A stretch of DNA of 64,000 nt from Moorena sp. SIO3I8 (GTDB lineage: Bacteria; Cyanobacteriota; Cyanobacteriia; Cyanobacteriales; Coleofasciculaceae), in the NCBI RefSeq assembly GCF_010692325.1, contig NZ_JAAHHW010000032.1:1-64000 (forward strand), in the 5' to 3' direction. The stretch's first letter is position 1; the number at the start of each line of letters is the position of its first letter. A program made the translations under genes and the position numbers. This document shows, in pieces, positions 46,800-56,670 of the stretch. The notes below the pieces were generated by a model, which saw nothing but the letters and a program-made list of their open reading frames with translations, searched no databases and was not told where the DNA came from.

Positions 46800-47792
46800 T
46801 TAGGATCGTCCTGGCAAATAGTACTTAAAGTCCCTGGAGCCTTGATAGTCAGTGACATTAGCCAATTCTTCTAGAGTTCGGACACCAGGGAGCAATTCGC
46901 CATTAATTTGCCAAGTAGGATAGGATTGAATTCCAGCAGCGATACAGGCTTCTGTCTGAGCATTTTTGCCATCACGAGCACACTCTATATAATTGATTTG
47001 AGAGAATGCCTGTTTTCCAAACAGTTGCTTCTGCTCATAGCAGTGGGGACACCAGTAAGCTCCGTATTTCTTAGCACCAACTTCAGTCAAATGACGCGCC
47101 AGATCAATTTCCGATTGACCAGAGGTTGTGTTAACTTTCCAGCCACCAATAGCTGCGTTTGGCGCACCAGAGGCTGTGGGAATTGGACCACCATTATCTG
47201 CTGATGTGGCCACGGATTCCCCAACATTAGCATAAACGCCTAAGGTACCCACCAAGGTGATCATGCCCACGATCAGACCGATAAAGAAAATTTGACCAAT
47301 ATCGTCCCAACTGCGACCCACAAGGGTTAGGACTAGCAGGCTAATGGCAAATAATGCTGAAGTGATGCAGTATATACAGAGTGCTTGGATCTCAAACGCT
47401 AGCAAGTACATCAAGTAGCTACTGAAAACTGTCATAGCTGCTGCGCCTGCTAACAGCAGTAACCAAGTCCAATTTTCTAGTTTTGAGCGAAGTCCCTTCT
47501 TTGGGTCTCCCTTTACTAACAACGGAGCCAAGGCAAATGTAGCCATACTGGTGTATGCCAAGAAACCAAACAAGGTTAGTGGCAGACCAAATATACTAGC
47601 ATAAGGGCTGGAAAGGACATCATTACAGCTAGAAGCATTAGCTGCACCCGCGCTGCAAACTGCAGTACCACCTGTCAGTTTAACCACAGTCAGATAAGCA
47701 GTTAACAGGGCACCCACGACAGCGATCGCAGCAATCAGCTGACGGGACCAACGATAAATCCAGGGGGCAGAACGCCGACGACTCACACTCAT
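46800..47792 (-). CDS. vitamin K epoxide reductase (VKOR) fused to thioredoxin-like domain
   Basis: 330 residues. An N-terminal four- or five-helix VKOR domain carries the loop Cys pair (VCSAGAANASSC), the Ser/Asn region SSPYASIFGLPLTLFG and the quinone-site CIYC. After about residue 210 a soluble thioredoxin-like domain has YWCPHCYEQKQLFG. This fusion is the cyanobacterial counterpart of plant LTO1. It forms disulfide bonds in proteins outside the cytoplasm and passes electrons to quinone. All redox Cys are present. It is transcribed alone, with its end next to the minisatellite that holds the intron. Confidence 0.92.
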   Translation of the reverse strand: MSVSRRRSAPWIYRWSRQLIAAIAVVGALLTAYLTVVKLTGGTAVCSAGAANASSCNDVLSSPYASIFGLPLTLFGFLAYTSMATFALAPLLVKGDPKKGLRSKLENWTWLLLLAGAAAMTVFSSYLMYLLAFEIQALCIYCITSALFAISLLVLTLVGRSWDDIGQIFFIGLIVGMITLVGTLGVYANVGESVATSADNGGPIPTASGAPNAAIGGWKVNTTSGQSEIDLARHLTEVGAKKYGAYWCPHCYEQKQLFGKQAFSQINYIECARDGKNAQTEACIAAGIQSYPTWQINGELLPGVRTLEELANVTDYQGSRDFKYYLPGRS

Positions 47793-47902
47793 AATCTAGA
47801 TTAATGAGGAATAGGGGTTGCTTGAAAGTTCTAACTATTACGTTATCAAGTCAAACAACCAATAGACAGAAACCAAGGTGACATACTGTTGAAAGTCAAC
47901 CG

Positions 47903-47980
47903 GCCAACCTTGGCCTATTGGCCACGCGTGCGCGTTCAACCTGATAACCTTGGCCTATTGGCCACGCGTGCGCGTTCAAC
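47903..47980. repeat. two R1-like repeats in tandem
   Basis: CTTGGCCTATTGGCCACGCG then TGCGCGTTCAAC occurs twice with a 43-bp period between the VKOR and BtpA genes. Confidence 0.75.
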
Positions 47981-48012
47981 CGGCCAACCTTCAACCTTCA
48001 ACTGGCCAACCT

Positions 48013-48843
48013 TCAAACAATTGGTTTTTCTTCTTGTTTAGCAGACACACTACTGCGTACTGCTTCCACAAATTGACTGACCCGAATCGGATCAATAGGT
48101 TGATCAATTTGTCCACGACGCTTGAGGGAACTAGAGACAATTACCCCATCAGCATATTGCATCAGGGTGGAGATATTTTCCCAATTAGCCCCACTGCCAA
48201 TAAACACTGGTTTGCCCTTAGCCGCCGCCGAGGCTAACACCAGGTCTTGGGGATTAGTAGGAGTACCGGTTCCCCAGCCAGAGAGAATCACACCATCAGC
48301 TAACCCCCGCTCTATGGTTTCTTGTACAGCTATGGTGATATTCGGTGACTCCAAAGGTTGTCCATGTTTGACTAGAACATCAGCAAGAATCTTAACATCA
48401 CTACCCAGTGCCCGACGGTAGCGCAAGAGTGTATGAGCCTGTCCCTCAATTAACCCCTGGTCTGTTGCCATAATCCCAGTCAGAACATTAACACGGATAA
48501 ATTTAGCCCCTACACAAGTAGCAATTGCTAAAGCACTATGAGCATCATTGCGTAAAATATTGATCCCTATTGGTATGGGAACCAGGTTCATCAGTCGCTG
48601 GACTATGATCGTCATGGTACTGACTACTGCTGGATCGACCTGGTTTTTAGTAAATGGGGCGTCGAAAAAATTCTCAACAATCACCCCATCGACTCCACCA
48701 GACCCTAAGGCGGTGACCTCTTGCTCGGCTCGGTCAATCACAGCTTGCAGGCTACCCCCCCAGCGCGGGGAAGTAGGGAGTGGCAGCAAATGCACAACTC
48801 CTATGATCGGATTCGGTGTCTGGAAAATTTGCTCTAAGTTCAC
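48013..48843 (-). CDS. btpA: BtpA/SgcQ family protein (photosystem I biogenesis)
   Basis: 276 residues of a TIM-barrel-like family. Seen are IIGVVHLLPLPTSPRWGG at the start, GVDGVIVENFFDAPF, IRVNVLTGIMATDQGLIEG and ADGVILSGWGTGTP. In Synechocystis BtpA stabilises the photosystem I reaction-centre proteins at the thylakoid surface. That role is family knowledge. The start codon is GTG (48843). The length matches the family (about 275-285). It is probably a single-gene unit. Confidence 0.9.
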   Translation of the reverse strand: MNLEQIFQTPNPIIGVVHLLPLPTSPRWGGSLQAVIDRAEQEVTALGSGGVDGVIVENFFDAPFTKNQVDPAVVSTMTIIVQRLMNLVPIPIGINILRNDAHSALAIATCVGAKFIRVNVLTGIMATDQGLIEGQAHTLLRYRRALGSDVKILADVLVKHGQPLESPNITIAVQETIERGLADGVILSGWGTGTPTNPQDLVLASAAAKGKPVFIGSGANWENISTLMQYADGVIVSSSLKRRGQIDQPIDPIRVSQFVEAVRSSVSAKQEEKPIV

Positions 48844-49660
48844 AATCGTGGGATGTTTGGAAGCCCCATCTCATCAGGGAGCGGGGAGGAAAAGCTACAG
48901 ATAGAGCGCCTCAGCGCCCCCTGTAGAAAACTTGGGAATTGAGAGGTCGGATGCCGTTTCTGGCATCGGTCTACCACTGGCATTAATGGTAAAGCTATGG
49001 TGCTTACTCTATTTGATGAAACCTGGGATTTAGTTCTCCCGGTTGCTAAAACCAGTCGCTCAAACCAATTGTATCGGTCAGTGCTATCCCCAAAGCAAGC
49101 ACCTTAATTCCTGAAGACGATTTCTAGTGGTGGTAGGTTAACAGAGGTGAGCCCTAAAACTACTACATCTGTTTTTGATGCCTACTGATGCTAGGTCAAG
49201 GGTAAAATAGGATTATATATAGTACCAGTAGATTGTACCTTTGTCCTGTCAACTTTGAGCTTTTCGAGCTGCTTGTGGTTAAGAGCCCAGATCAGCACTA
49301 CTCGATTTAATCCCTGTAGGAGCTCAGCCCCCCGCTCCCCCATAGAGGGAGCTTACCAACACGAGCCCGTTGGAGTCACGATCCCCGCGAGCCCATGATT
49401 TTCTGTGAGGGATATTTTTAGATTTCCTCATATTTTTTTGAATATTTTAATAAAATTTAATTTAGAATGAGTGTATAGGTTTTGATAGTGAAATCAACAT
49501 GGAACATCAGTACTAGTAGATTAGCAGAGCAGATTAGGAGTTGAGCACATCACTTACACACTAAGCTCAATCACACCAAGCTCAATCAATGGTGTAAGGT
49601 TCTGGTAAAGGGCAGTAGGTTATGTGACTAAGCCGTAGTACAATATAAAATGATGAATGA
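48844..49660. other. 817-bp gap with no convincing gene
   Basis: A 36-residue ORF at 48997-49107 (MVLTLFDETWDLVLPVAKTS...) has no clear ribosome site and is not recognised. I give it low weight. An inverted repeat CGGATGCCG/CGGCATCGG-like text occurs near 48950. A/T-rich sequence before rimO (49420-49480) probably holds its promoter. Confidence 0.5.
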
Positions 49661-50983
49661 ATGGGCAAAAAGCCAACTGTAGCAATATCTCACTTGGGGT
49701 GCGAGAAAAATCGCATTGATACCGAACATATGCTGGGTCTGCTGGTGCAGGCAGGATACCAGGTAGATGCCAATGAAGAATTAGCTGACTATGTTATTGT
49801 AAATACCTGTAGTTTTATAGAAGAAGCGCGGCGAGAATCAGTGCGCACGCTGGTAGAACTGGCGGAAGCTGATCAAAAAATTGTGATTACCGGCTGTATG
49901 GCTCAACACTTCCAAAGCCAACTATTGGAAGAGTTGCCAGAGGCAGTGGCAGTGGTGGGAACCGGGGACTACCATAAAATAGTAGATGTAATCCAAAGAG
50001 TAGAAACAGGCGATCGCGTTCAAGAGGTTTCTACTGAACCAACCTACATTGCTGACGAAACAACGCCACGCTACCGAACAACTTCTGAAGGGGTTGCTTA
50101 CCTGCGGGTCGCAGAAGGGTGTGATTACCGCTGTTCCTTCTGTATAATTCCGCACCTCCGGGGAAAGCAGCGATCGCGTACCATAGAATCCATTGTTGCG
50201 GAAGCCGAGCAGTTGGCATCTCAAGGGGTTCAAGAGCTGATTTTAATTTCCCAAATCACCACCAACTATGGTTTAGACATATACGGCGAACCGAAACTGC
50301 CAGAACTGTTGAGAGCATTAGGTGAAGTAGACATCCCCTGGATTCGGATCCACTACGCCTATCCCACCGGTTTAACCCCATCCGTCATAAAAGCCATTCA
50401 GGAAACTCATAATGTTCTTCCTTATCTCGATTTGCCTCTACAGCACTCCCATCCAGAAATCCTCCGCTCCATGAACCGTCCTTGGCAGGGACGAGTAAAT
50501 GACGCTATAATCACGCAACTAAAAACTGCACTTCCTGATGCAGTGTTGCGAACCACCTTTATTGTCGGGTTTCCCGGCGAGACAGAGCAGCACTTTGAAC
50601 ACTTGCTGGAATTTGTCCAGCATCATGAATTTGACCATGTTGGAGTGTTTACCTTTTCTGCGGAGGAGGGAACAGCAGCATACAAATTGCCTAATCAGTT
50701 GCCCCAAGGGGTGATGGATGCCAGACGGGATGCCCTGATGGCAGTTCAACAACCGATTTCCTTGAAAAAAAATCAAAACTGTCTGGGCAAGATAGTTGAT
50801 GTTCTCATAGAACAAGAAAATCCCTTAACGGGTGAATTTATTGGTCGCAGTGCCAGGTTTGCCCCTGAGGTGGATGGATTGGTCTACGTTCAAGGTGATG
50901 CCTCTTTAGGAACCATAGTATCAGTAGAAATTACTGATTGTGATTTCTACGACTTGTATGGTTCTGTAGTACTACCTCCGTAA
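49661..50983 (+). CDS. rimO: ribosomal protein S12 methylthiotransferase RimO
   Basis: 440 residues of a radical-SAM methylthiotransferase, which modifies an Asp of ribosomal protein S12. The N-terminal MTTase domain opens with [16 protein letters not shown] and has Cys in [11 protein letters not shown] and ITGCMAQH (the auxiliary cluster). The radical-SAM cluster motif is [11 protein letters not shown], followed by [10 protein letters not shown]. The C-terminal TRAM domain runs over the last 70 residues ([18 protein letters not shown]). SxGCEKN and SFCIIP distinguish RimO from MiaB. The gene is complete and stands alone. Confidence 0.95.
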   Translation: MGKKPTVAISHLGCEKNRIDTEHMLGLLVQAGYQVDANEELADYVIVNTCSFIEEARRESVRTLVELAEADQKIVITGCMAQHFQSQLLEELPEAVAVVGTGDYHKIVDVIQRVETGDRVQEVSTEPTYIADETTPRYRTTSEGVAYLRVAEGCDYRCSFCIIPHLRGKQRSRTIESIVAEAEQLASQGVQELILISQITTNYGLDIYGEPKLPELLRALGEVDIPWIRIHYAYPTGLTPSVIKAIQETHNVLPYLDLPLQHSHPEILRSMNRPWQGRVNDAIITQLKTALPDAVLRTTFIVGFPGETEQHFEHLLEFVQHHEFDHVGVFTFSAEEGTAAYKLPNQLPQGVMDARRDALMAVQQPISLKKNQNCLGKIVDVLIEQENPLTGEFIGRSARFAPEVDGLVYVQGDASLGTIVSVEITDCDFYDLYGSVVLPP

Positions 50984-51776
50984 ACAAGCCACAGGCTTTA
51001 ACTAGGGGCTGGAATTAAACACTCCACCACTAGGGCAAGTAATCTGGTCAATCCTGAACCAGACATAATCCTTGGTCTTTTAGATTATGGAGCTTTTCAC
51101 AAGGCCTCTAGCCTTATCAAAAGCAGGTGTCTGTCGCCCATAGTAATGGCACACTAAAGCGCACACTAAACGGCAGCGTAAACGGCACACTTAAAAGACC
51201 TGCTTAGGGGGTAAAAACTAGCTGAGCGGTGCATCAATTCAGCTTTGAGGGTCAAATTTGGGATGATTTAACCCACCCCAATCCAACGGGCAATACCTAG
51301 CTAAGGAGCCACCCTCAACCTGACAACTGTGTCTAGGGCATTAACCATTGCGTCTGTAAGACGTGTTCTAGTGGGATGAACCTAATCTCAAGCTTTTAGA
51401 CACACTAAATAGGTCGCAACAGACCCCAGCTGATGGTGAAGCGCGATGCAGCCCCGACCTGAGGGGGTTTAAGCCAAAGCGCGACTGCCTATGGGACAAG
51501 GTGCAACTTAGGAGTTGATGCCTATCAACAGGTGCGACCCGTGGCGAATTTAATTCGCCAACGGAAAGCGCACCTAACCAAATGGGTGGAAACTAAACCG
51601 CTTTCTACTCATCTAATCTCATCATAGGTTTGTCAAGGCAAAAACCATGGTGAGTAAAACCTGAAGGCTCACTGTCTTTATAGCCATGACAGTGTTTCCT
51701 CACACGTTCAACTACTAACTTTCTGACTTACCAGAAAAAAACCACAACTAACCAACGAAAAATCGAAAAATAACTT
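50984..51776 (+). promoter_or_regulatory. long structured leader upstream of the DEAD-box helicase gene
   Basis: This 793-bp stretch has no ORF but shows local dyads. The clearest is a nested hairpin at about 51531-51580, with an outer stem AGGTGCG/CGCACCT and an inner palindrome TGGCGAATTTAATTCGCCA. Cold-induced helicase genes of cyanobacteria carry long 5' leaders, so a regulatory leader is plausible. Boundaries and function are inferred. Confidence 0.4.
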
Positions 51777-53186
51777 ATGACCGTTTCTTTCCAAAGCCTG
51801 GGATTGTCTGAAACTTGTGTAAGCCAACTCGAAAAAATCGGCTTCACTACACCTACTACTATCCAAGCCCAAGCTATTCCTGAACTGCTCAATGGCCATG
51901 ATGTACTCGGTATGTCTCAAACCGGTACTGGCAAAACAGCAGCGTTTTCCCTACCAATGCTAGATCGCATTGACTTGGACAAGCGAACCGTACAAGCCTT
52001 AATTCTAACCCCAACCCGAGAGTTAGCCCAGCAAGTTAACCAAGCGATTCGGGACTTCAGTGAGGACCGTCGATTGCATATACTAACCGTCTGCGGTGGT
52101 CAGTCCATTGAGCGGCAAATTCGGATGCTCTACAAAGGCGCTCAGATTGTGGTAGGAACTCCCGGACGGGTGATTGACTTGCTAGACCGGGGAGACCTGA
52201 AGCTGGAAAACCTGAGCTGGGTGGTACTCGATGAAGCGGATGAAATGTTAAGCATGGGCTTTATCGATGATGTTAAGAAAATCCTGCAACAGACTCCCGA
52301 AGAGCGTCAGACTACTTGCTTCTCAGCAACTATGCCCCGGCCAATTCAGGACCTAGTCAGCAAATTCCTGAAATCCCCGGTCACTGTTAAAGTTCAGCAA
52401 TCGAAAGCAGCACCAGCGCGCATTGAACAGCGAGTTTACATGGTACCCCGTGGCTGCTCAAAAATCAGGGCTCTCCATCCGATTCTGGAACTGGAAGACC
52501 CAGAAGCTTCAATCATTTTTGTGCGAACACGAAAAGCGGCTGCTGAACTAACCAACCAATTACAAGCGGCTGGTCACAGTGTGGATGAGTACCACGGTGA
52601 TTTGAGTCAGAGTCAGCGGGAGCGGTTATTGTATCGGTTCCGGAAAAATCAAGTGCGTTGGGTAGTAGCAACCGATATTGCTGCCCGTGGTCTAGATGTG
52701 GATCATCTGACCCATGTGATCAATTTTGACCTGCCAGATCAAGTAGAAAGCTATATTCACCGCATTGGTCGTACCGGTCGTGCTGGTAAGACAGGAACAG
52801 CAATTACCCTGATTCAACCCTTTGAACGCCGTAAACTCTACCAGATTGAGCGCAAGGTGCGGCAACGGTTGGAAGTTACCCGGATTCCGACCCGCTCACA
52901 AATTGAAGCCCGGCGCTTAGAAAGACTGCAGGCAGAGTTACGGGAAGCTTTATCAGGGGAACGGATGGCTTCTTTCTTGCCAGTTGTACGGGAATTGGAA
53001 GAAGAATATGATGCTCATGCGATCGCAGCGGCAGCATTGCAGTTGTTCTATGACAAAACTCAACCCCCCATTAGTGACGATATCGAAGAACGAATGGTGG
53101 AACGTCCCAAACTGCGGCTTAACACAGACAAACGCCATCGGTCAGAAAAACCGAGAAAGCCTGTGATTCAGAATCAGTCAAGATAA
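51777..53186 (+). CDS. DEAD-box RNA helicase (CrhR/CsdA-like)
   Basis: 469 residues with all helicase motifs in order: Q motif (FQSLGLSE..., TTIQAQAIP), motif I MSQTGTGKTAAF, PTRELAQQ, TPGRVIDL, DEADEMLSMGF, SAT, then IIFVRTRKAAAEL, ATDIAARGLDVDHLTHVIN and HRIGRTGRAGKTGTA. The C-terminal 110 residues are charged and helical, shorter than in CsdA. Cyanobacterial CrhR unwinds and anneals RNA and responds to redox and cold. The long upstream leader fits that pattern. The gene is complete and monocistronic. Confidence 0.92.
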   Translation: MTVSFQSLGLSETCVSQLEKIGFTTPTTIQAQAIPELLNGHDVLGMSQTGTGKTAAFSLPMLDRIDLDKRTVQALILTPTRELAQQVNQAIRDFSEDRRLHILTVCGGQSIERQIRMLYKGAQIVVGTPGRVIDLLDRGDLKLENLSWVVLDEADEMLSMGFIDDVKKILQQTPEERQTTCFSATMPRPIQDLVSKFLKSPVTVKVQQSKAAPARIEQRVYMVPRGCSKIRALHPILELEDPEASIIFVRTRKAAAELTNQLQAAGHSVDEYHGDLSQSQRERLLYRFRKNQVRWVVATDIAARGLDVDHLTHVINFDLPDQVESYIHRIGRTGRAGKTGTAITLIQPFERRKLYQIERKVRQRLEVTRIPTRSQIEARRLERLQAELREALSGERMASFLPVVRELEEEYDAHAIAAAALQLFYDKTQPPISDDIEERMVERPKLRLNTDKRHRSEKPRKPVIQNQSR

Positions 53187-53296
53187 GATAGACAAAGATG
53201 AAGTGTAAAGGATGAAGGCGTATTGGATGAAGTAGCACAATATACCAGTTGCTGAGTAAGCAATAAAAATCAATGGAAGGGTTGACAAATCATAAC

Positions 53297-53350
53297 CTTC
53301 ATGCTTCATACTTCATGCTTCATACTTCACACTTCACACTTGATACTTCA
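53297..53350. repeat. TTCATACT/TTCACACT octamer array
   Basis: About six units of CTTCA(T/C)A with small variations, directly upstream of thrC. Confidence 0.75.
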
Positions 53351-53374
53351 CCCTGAATACTTCCCTAACCAAAC

Positions 53375-54475
53375 GTGGCTTTAAGTCTGTCTGTTTCTAC
53401 TTCACTCAACTGGCCTGGCTTAGTTGAGGCTTACCGTCCTTATTTGCCAGTCACTGACTCCACACCAGTGGTAACCTTACTCGAAGGTAACACTCCTTTA
53501 ATTCCTGTCCCCACTATTGCCAAAATTATTGGCAGAGGAGTAAAGGTACTGGTGAAATATGATGGTCTCAATCCTACCGGTAGTTTTAAAGACCGGGGCA
53601 TGACCATGGCGATTTCAAAAGCTAAGGAAGCAGGAGACCAAGCGGTAATCTGTGCTAGTACCGGAAATACCTCGGCATCAGCAGCAGCCTACGCTCGTCG
53701 GGGGGGAATGCGGGCATTTGTAATTGTTCCTGATGGTTATGTAGCTCTGGGGAAATTAGCCCAAGCGTTGGTATATGGAGCGACAGTAATCGCCATTAAG
53801 GGAAATTTTGATGACTGCTTGACAATTGTCCGGGAAATGGCATCCAAGTATCCCGTGACCTTGGTCAATTCCCTCAATCCTTATCGCTTAGAAGGTCAAA
53901 AGACAGCTGCGTTTGAGATAGTGGACAACTTAGGTGATGCTCCTGATTGGCTGTGCATACCAGTGGGCAATGCTGGTAATATTTGTGCCTACTGGATGGG
54001 CTTTTGCCAGTACCATCAGCAGGGGAAATGCGATCGCTTACCCCAAATGATGGGATTTCAAGCATCTGGAGCATCTCCGATTGTCGCTGGCAAAGTCCTA
54101 GAGCATCCCGAAACCATTGCAACGGCAATTCGGGTGGGTAACCCAGCTAGCTGGGAAAAAGCGATCGCAGCCCAAGAAGCTAGTAAAGGGGCATTTAATA
54201 GTGTTACCGATCAAGAAATTTTAGATGCCTATCGGTTATTGGCATCCCAAGAAGGAATTTTTTGTGAACCAGCTAGCGCCACATCAGTCGCTGGTTTGTT
54301 GAAAGTAAAAGACCAGGTACCCACAGGAGCAACTGTGGTTTGTGTATTGACAGGTAATGGTCTCAAAGATCCAGATACTGCTATCGAACACAGCAAAAAC
54401 CCATTGACAGAAGGGATTGAGCCCACAACTGCTGCTGTGGCAGAGGTGATGGGGTTAAAGCCAAAAGAGGCTTAA
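53375..54475 (+). CDS. thrC: threonine synthase
   Basis: 366 residues of a fold-type II PLP enzyme converting O-phosphohomoserine to threonine. Seen are [28 protein letters not shown] with the Schiff-base Lys in [22 protein letters not shown], the cofactor phosphate loop [11 protein letters not shown], and [11 protein letters not shown] near the end. It is the short cyanobacterial/plant-like class without the long N-terminal extension. The start codon is GTG (53375) with no clear ribosome site, because tandem octamers end about 25 bp upstream. The family start fits this position. Confidence 0.93.
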   Translation: MALSLSVSTSLNWPGLVEAYRPYLPVTDSTPVVTLLEGNTPLIPVPTIAKIIGRGVKVLVKYDGLNPTGSFKDRGMTMAISKAKEAGDQAVICASTGNTSASAAAYARRGGMRAFVIVPDGYVALGKLAQALVYGATVIAIKGNFDDCLTIVREMASKYPVTLVNSLNPYRLEGQKTAAFEIVDNLGDAPDWLCIPVGNAGNICAYWMGFCQYHQQGKCDRLPQMMGFQASGASPIVAGKVLEHPETIATAIRVGNPASWEKAIAAQEASKGAFNSVTDQEILDAYRLLASQEGIFCEPASATSVAGLLKVKDQVPTGATVVCVLTGNGLKDPDTAIEHSKNPLTEGIEPTTAAVAEVMGLKPKEA

Positions 54476-54507
54476 AGATGAGTGGTAACGTCGGTTGTTA
54501 GGTTGAA

Positions 54508-54629
54508 GGTTAGTCGGTTGTTCGCGTAGCGTGGCCAATAGGCCAAGGTTAGTCGGTTGTTCGCGTAGCGTGGCCAATAGGCCAAGGTTAGTCGGTTGTT
54601 CGCGTAGCGTGGCCGAAAGGTCAAGGTTT
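54508..54629 (+). repeat. three tandem 39-bp units of R1
   Basis: Unit GGTTAGTCGGTT then GTTCGCGTAGCGTGGCC then AATAGGCCAA, starting at 54508, 54547 and 54586. The third copy ends with GAAAGGTCAAGG. The gap 54476-54822 also holds ATTCCCG heptamers (54722-54765) and part of R2 (GCGATTCAGCGCGGTCTT, about 54705-54722), and no gene. Confidence 0.9.
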
Positions 54630-54822
54630 AGCTAATCCAGCGAGATTAGCCCTATAGCAATGTTCGTAATGGTGTTTCCAAATTTAAGGAACGAAGCGAT
54701 TCAGCGCGGTCTTTCATAACTGTTCCCGATTCCCGATTCCCGATTCCCGATTCCCGATTCCCTGTTTCCATCAATCCTAGTAGAGCATCTCATTTCAAAA
54801 CACTATCGCCATCAAATTCCTT

Positions 54823-55228
54823 ATGCAACTAGAAGAGTATTTCAACTTTCTGGCTCCTGATGACATTCGGATAAAAGGTCATCGGATTGGGATTGAAACT
54901 GTGTTGTACGAGTATCTATTTAAGCGATGCAGCGCGGTCTTGGGGGTTTCCCCCATGAGCGACTGCATCAAGACAAGGACGCACTGCTGAAGAAATTGCG
55001 AAAATCTACTCAACTCTGACCTTGGAAGAGGTCTATGCCACAATTCTTTATTACCTACAGAACAAAGACACAGTTAGTCAATACATTGCTGACTGGCTAG
55101 AGTGGGCACATCAACAGCGTAAAGCTCAAGCCTTGAATCCTCATCCTGCTGTTGCTCGACTCCGGAAAATCAAAGCAGAAAGACAAGCCCAGTTGAAAGC
55201 CAATGGCACTGAAGTATCTAATGGATGA
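54823..55228 (+). pseudogene. DUF433-family antitoxin, interrupted by the R2 repeat
   Basis: ATG 54823 starts MQLEEYFNFLAPDDIRIKGH then RIGIETVLYEYLF, the start of DUF433 proteins. At about 54922 the sequence enters a 50-55 bp palindromic repeat (R2) and the frame shifts to a stop near 54989. After the repeat the family sequence resumes in another frame: GRTAEEIAKIYSTLTLEEVY, ATILYYLQNKDTVSQYIADW, ending at 55228. Intact DUF433 proteins are small DNA-binding antitoxins paired with a PIN-like DUF5615 toxin. Here the toxin start overlaps the antitoxin end, as expected, and is itself interrupted. Confidence 0.85.
54922..54976. repeat. R2 palindromic repeat inserted in the antitoxin gene
   Basis: GCGATGCAGCGCGGTCTTGG, then GGGTTTCCCCCATGAGCGAC, then TGCATCAAGAC. 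The GATGCAG and CTGCATC ends are inverted. Other copies are at 59813-59906 (reverse) and partly at 56892-56926. Confidence 0.85.
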
Positions 55229-55260
55229 GAATGTTGACCCAGCTTACCCAACTCAAATCC

Positions 55261-55270
55261 GACGCAAATG
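55261..55270 (+). repeat. left 10-bp target-site duplication
   Basis: GACGCAAATG, identical to 56671-56680 on the other side of the 1400-bp insertion. Confidence 0.88.
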
Positions 55271-55445
55271 CAGGGTAAGCGCAAGAAAAAATGGCTCATA
55301 ATGTGCATTGGCTGGATATCGGTTGATCGTGGCTCGAAACCCCTATAATCTCTTATAACTGTACTCGCAATAGAGTTAATTTGTTGAGAATGACGCGGTC
55401 TTTTTATCAATAAGGATATGCTTATTGCTTCTTGCGCTTACCCTG
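55271..55445 (+). mobile_element. MITE-L, 175 bp
   Basis: Perfect terminal inverted repeats of 17 bp. It contains a near-palindrome AATAAGGATATGCTTATT close to the right end. Confidence 0.9.
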
Positions 55446-55631
55446 GCCAAACTAGGAGAGCCATTTTACACAATATCCGAAAATAGTACAAAAGGTACCC
55501 TCAGGGGTACTGCAAAGTCTAGGTTAAATCAAACATTATATAAATGTGTTGATTGAAATTAATGACACTGATCTTTTTTCAGTCAATCTGCAAATACATA
55601 CATGTAGTTTCCACACTCACAGGAGTTTTAT
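55446..55631. other. passenger leader with a fragment of another MITE end
   Basis: CTAGGAGAGCC at 55451-55461 equals the right tip of the 284-bp MITE at 59717-60000, suggesting a nested remnant. GGTACCC/GGGGTAC forms a small hairpin near 55494. An AGGAG ribosome site lies at about 55620. Confidence 0.5.
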
Positions 55632-56273
55632 ATGAGTGACTTCGAGACCATGCTGGACATCTCTGTTGGTTCTGATGGTACCGCTTTTGGCATTGACAAT
55701 CAACAAAGAGTTTTCAAATATTCATTACAGGGTTGGCAAAGGGTAGACCCAGATTTTGAAGCAGTTCAAATAGCAGTTGGTGACAGTGAAAATGTTTGGG
55801 CAATCGGGGCTGGAGAATTATTCACTTATAAACTTGAAGGAAATAGCTTTGTTCAACAACCGCAGGGCAGTAAAGCTATTCGCATATCTGTTGGTATAGC
55901 TGATCCAACCCAAGTTTGGATAGTTGGAACGGACACCAATACATATAAGCTAGAGAACGGATCATTTGTACAGACTCCATCTGGCTCTAAAGCACTGGAG
56001 ATCTCCGTATACGACACTACTACGGTTTGGATAATTGGAACGGACACCAATACATATGAGCTAAAGAACGGATCATTTGTACAGACTCCATCTGGCTCTG
56101 AGGGCAAGCAGATATCAGTAGATGCATCGGAGAATGTCTGGTTAATCGGCACTGATGATAATTATTATAAGCTAGTGAATGGTGCATTTATCAGATCTTC
56201 TATTCCCTGGGAGGGCAGTGGTTTAAACAGCCTCTTGGCTGCAAACCGACTACTTAGGAACCGTGTAAAATAA
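55632..56273 (+). CDS. tectonin-domain beta-propeller protein (passenger gene)
   Basis: 213 residues made of about five repeats of 37-39 residues with the pattern I-S-V-x-(S/D)-x-x-x-V-W-x-I-G-T-D-x-x-x-Y-K-L-x-N-G-x-F. The repeats are tectonin-like blades of a beta-propeller. Units 3 and 4 are nearly identical in DNA as well (GGAACGGACACCAATACATA occurs twice), showing recent internal duplication. Tectonin propellers act as lectins or recognition proteins. There is no signal peptide. An AGGAG ribosome site precedes the ATG. The gene lies alone inside the MITE-bounded element and appears intact. Confidence 0.75.
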   Translation: MSDFETMLDISVGSDGTAFGIDNQQRVFKYSLQGWQRVDPDFEAVQIAVGDSENVWAIGAGELFTYKLEGNSFVQQPQGSKAIRISVGIADPTQVWIVGTDTNTYKLENGSFVQTPSGSKALEISVYDTTTVWIIGTDTNTYELKNGSFVQTPSGSEGKQISVDASENVWLIGTDDNYYKLVNGAFIRSSIPWEGSGLNSLLAANRLLRNRVK

Positions 56274-56302
56274 CTTGAACAATTAACCCAGAGAAAGAGG
56301 CT

Positions 56303-56496
56303 TAATTACCGGCGTTGCTGATTCTGGGTATGGCGCACGCCCCCCTAGCCACCCAAGCGAGGGATTGCTCGCTTGGGGGGAACAAAACTCTCTTGCGTCC
56401 CCCGAGCGAGGGATTGCTCGCTCGGGGGATTTAGGGGGCTTTAATAAAACCAAATTATCCCGCATTCATTCCTTAATTCAGCAACGCCTAATTACC
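56303..56496. mobile_element. 178-bp MITE nested in the composite element, with 8-bp duplication
   Basis: The ends GGCGTTGCTGA... (56311) and ...TCAGCAACGCC (56488) are inverted. TAATTACC flanks it at 56303-56310 and 56489-56496. Inside are two strong hairpins, CCCAAGCGAG-GGATT-GCTCGCTTGGG-like and its G/C variant. The tips resemble IS5/IS903-group ends (inference). Confidence 0.8.
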
Positions 56497-56670
56497 AGGG
56501 TAAGCGCAAGAAAAAATGGCTCATAATGTGCATTGGCTGGATATCGGTTGATCGTGGCTCGAAACCCCTATAATCTCGTAGAACTGTACTCGCAATAGAG
56601 TTAATTTGTTGAGAATGACGCGGTCTTTTTATCAATAAGCATATGCTTATTGCTTCTTGCCTTGACCCTG
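56496..56670 (+). mobile_element. MITE-R, 175 bp
   Basis: A near copy of MITE-L in the same orientation. The internal palindrome AATAAGCATATGCTTATT is perfect here. The right tip reads TTCTTGCCTTGACCCTG. Confidence 0.9.

Larger units (their letters stand above)
55271..56670 (+). mobile_element. 1400-bp composite element: two 175-bp MITEs flanking a tectonin-like gene
   Basis: Both ends are the same 175-bp MITE in direct orientation (55271-55445 and 56496-56670, about 6 differences by eye). The left MITE has perfect 17-bp inverted ends (CAGGGTAAGCGCAAGAA). The right MITE's outer end differs at 3 positions. The 10-bp duplication GACGCAAATG occurs only outside the pair, so the whole unit moved together. 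No transposase is inside. A 10-bp duplication is compatible with IS4-type enzymes (inference). Confidence 0.85.

Noticed and set aside
51685-51715. TTTCCTCACAC, similar to the core of the small RNA Yfr1
   Set aside because: Only part of the core matches, and the flanking stem and loop of Yfr1 were not found.
54508-54629. Possible short CRISPR array
   Set aside because: The three 39-bp units are contiguous tandem copies without unique spacers, and no cas genes are present.
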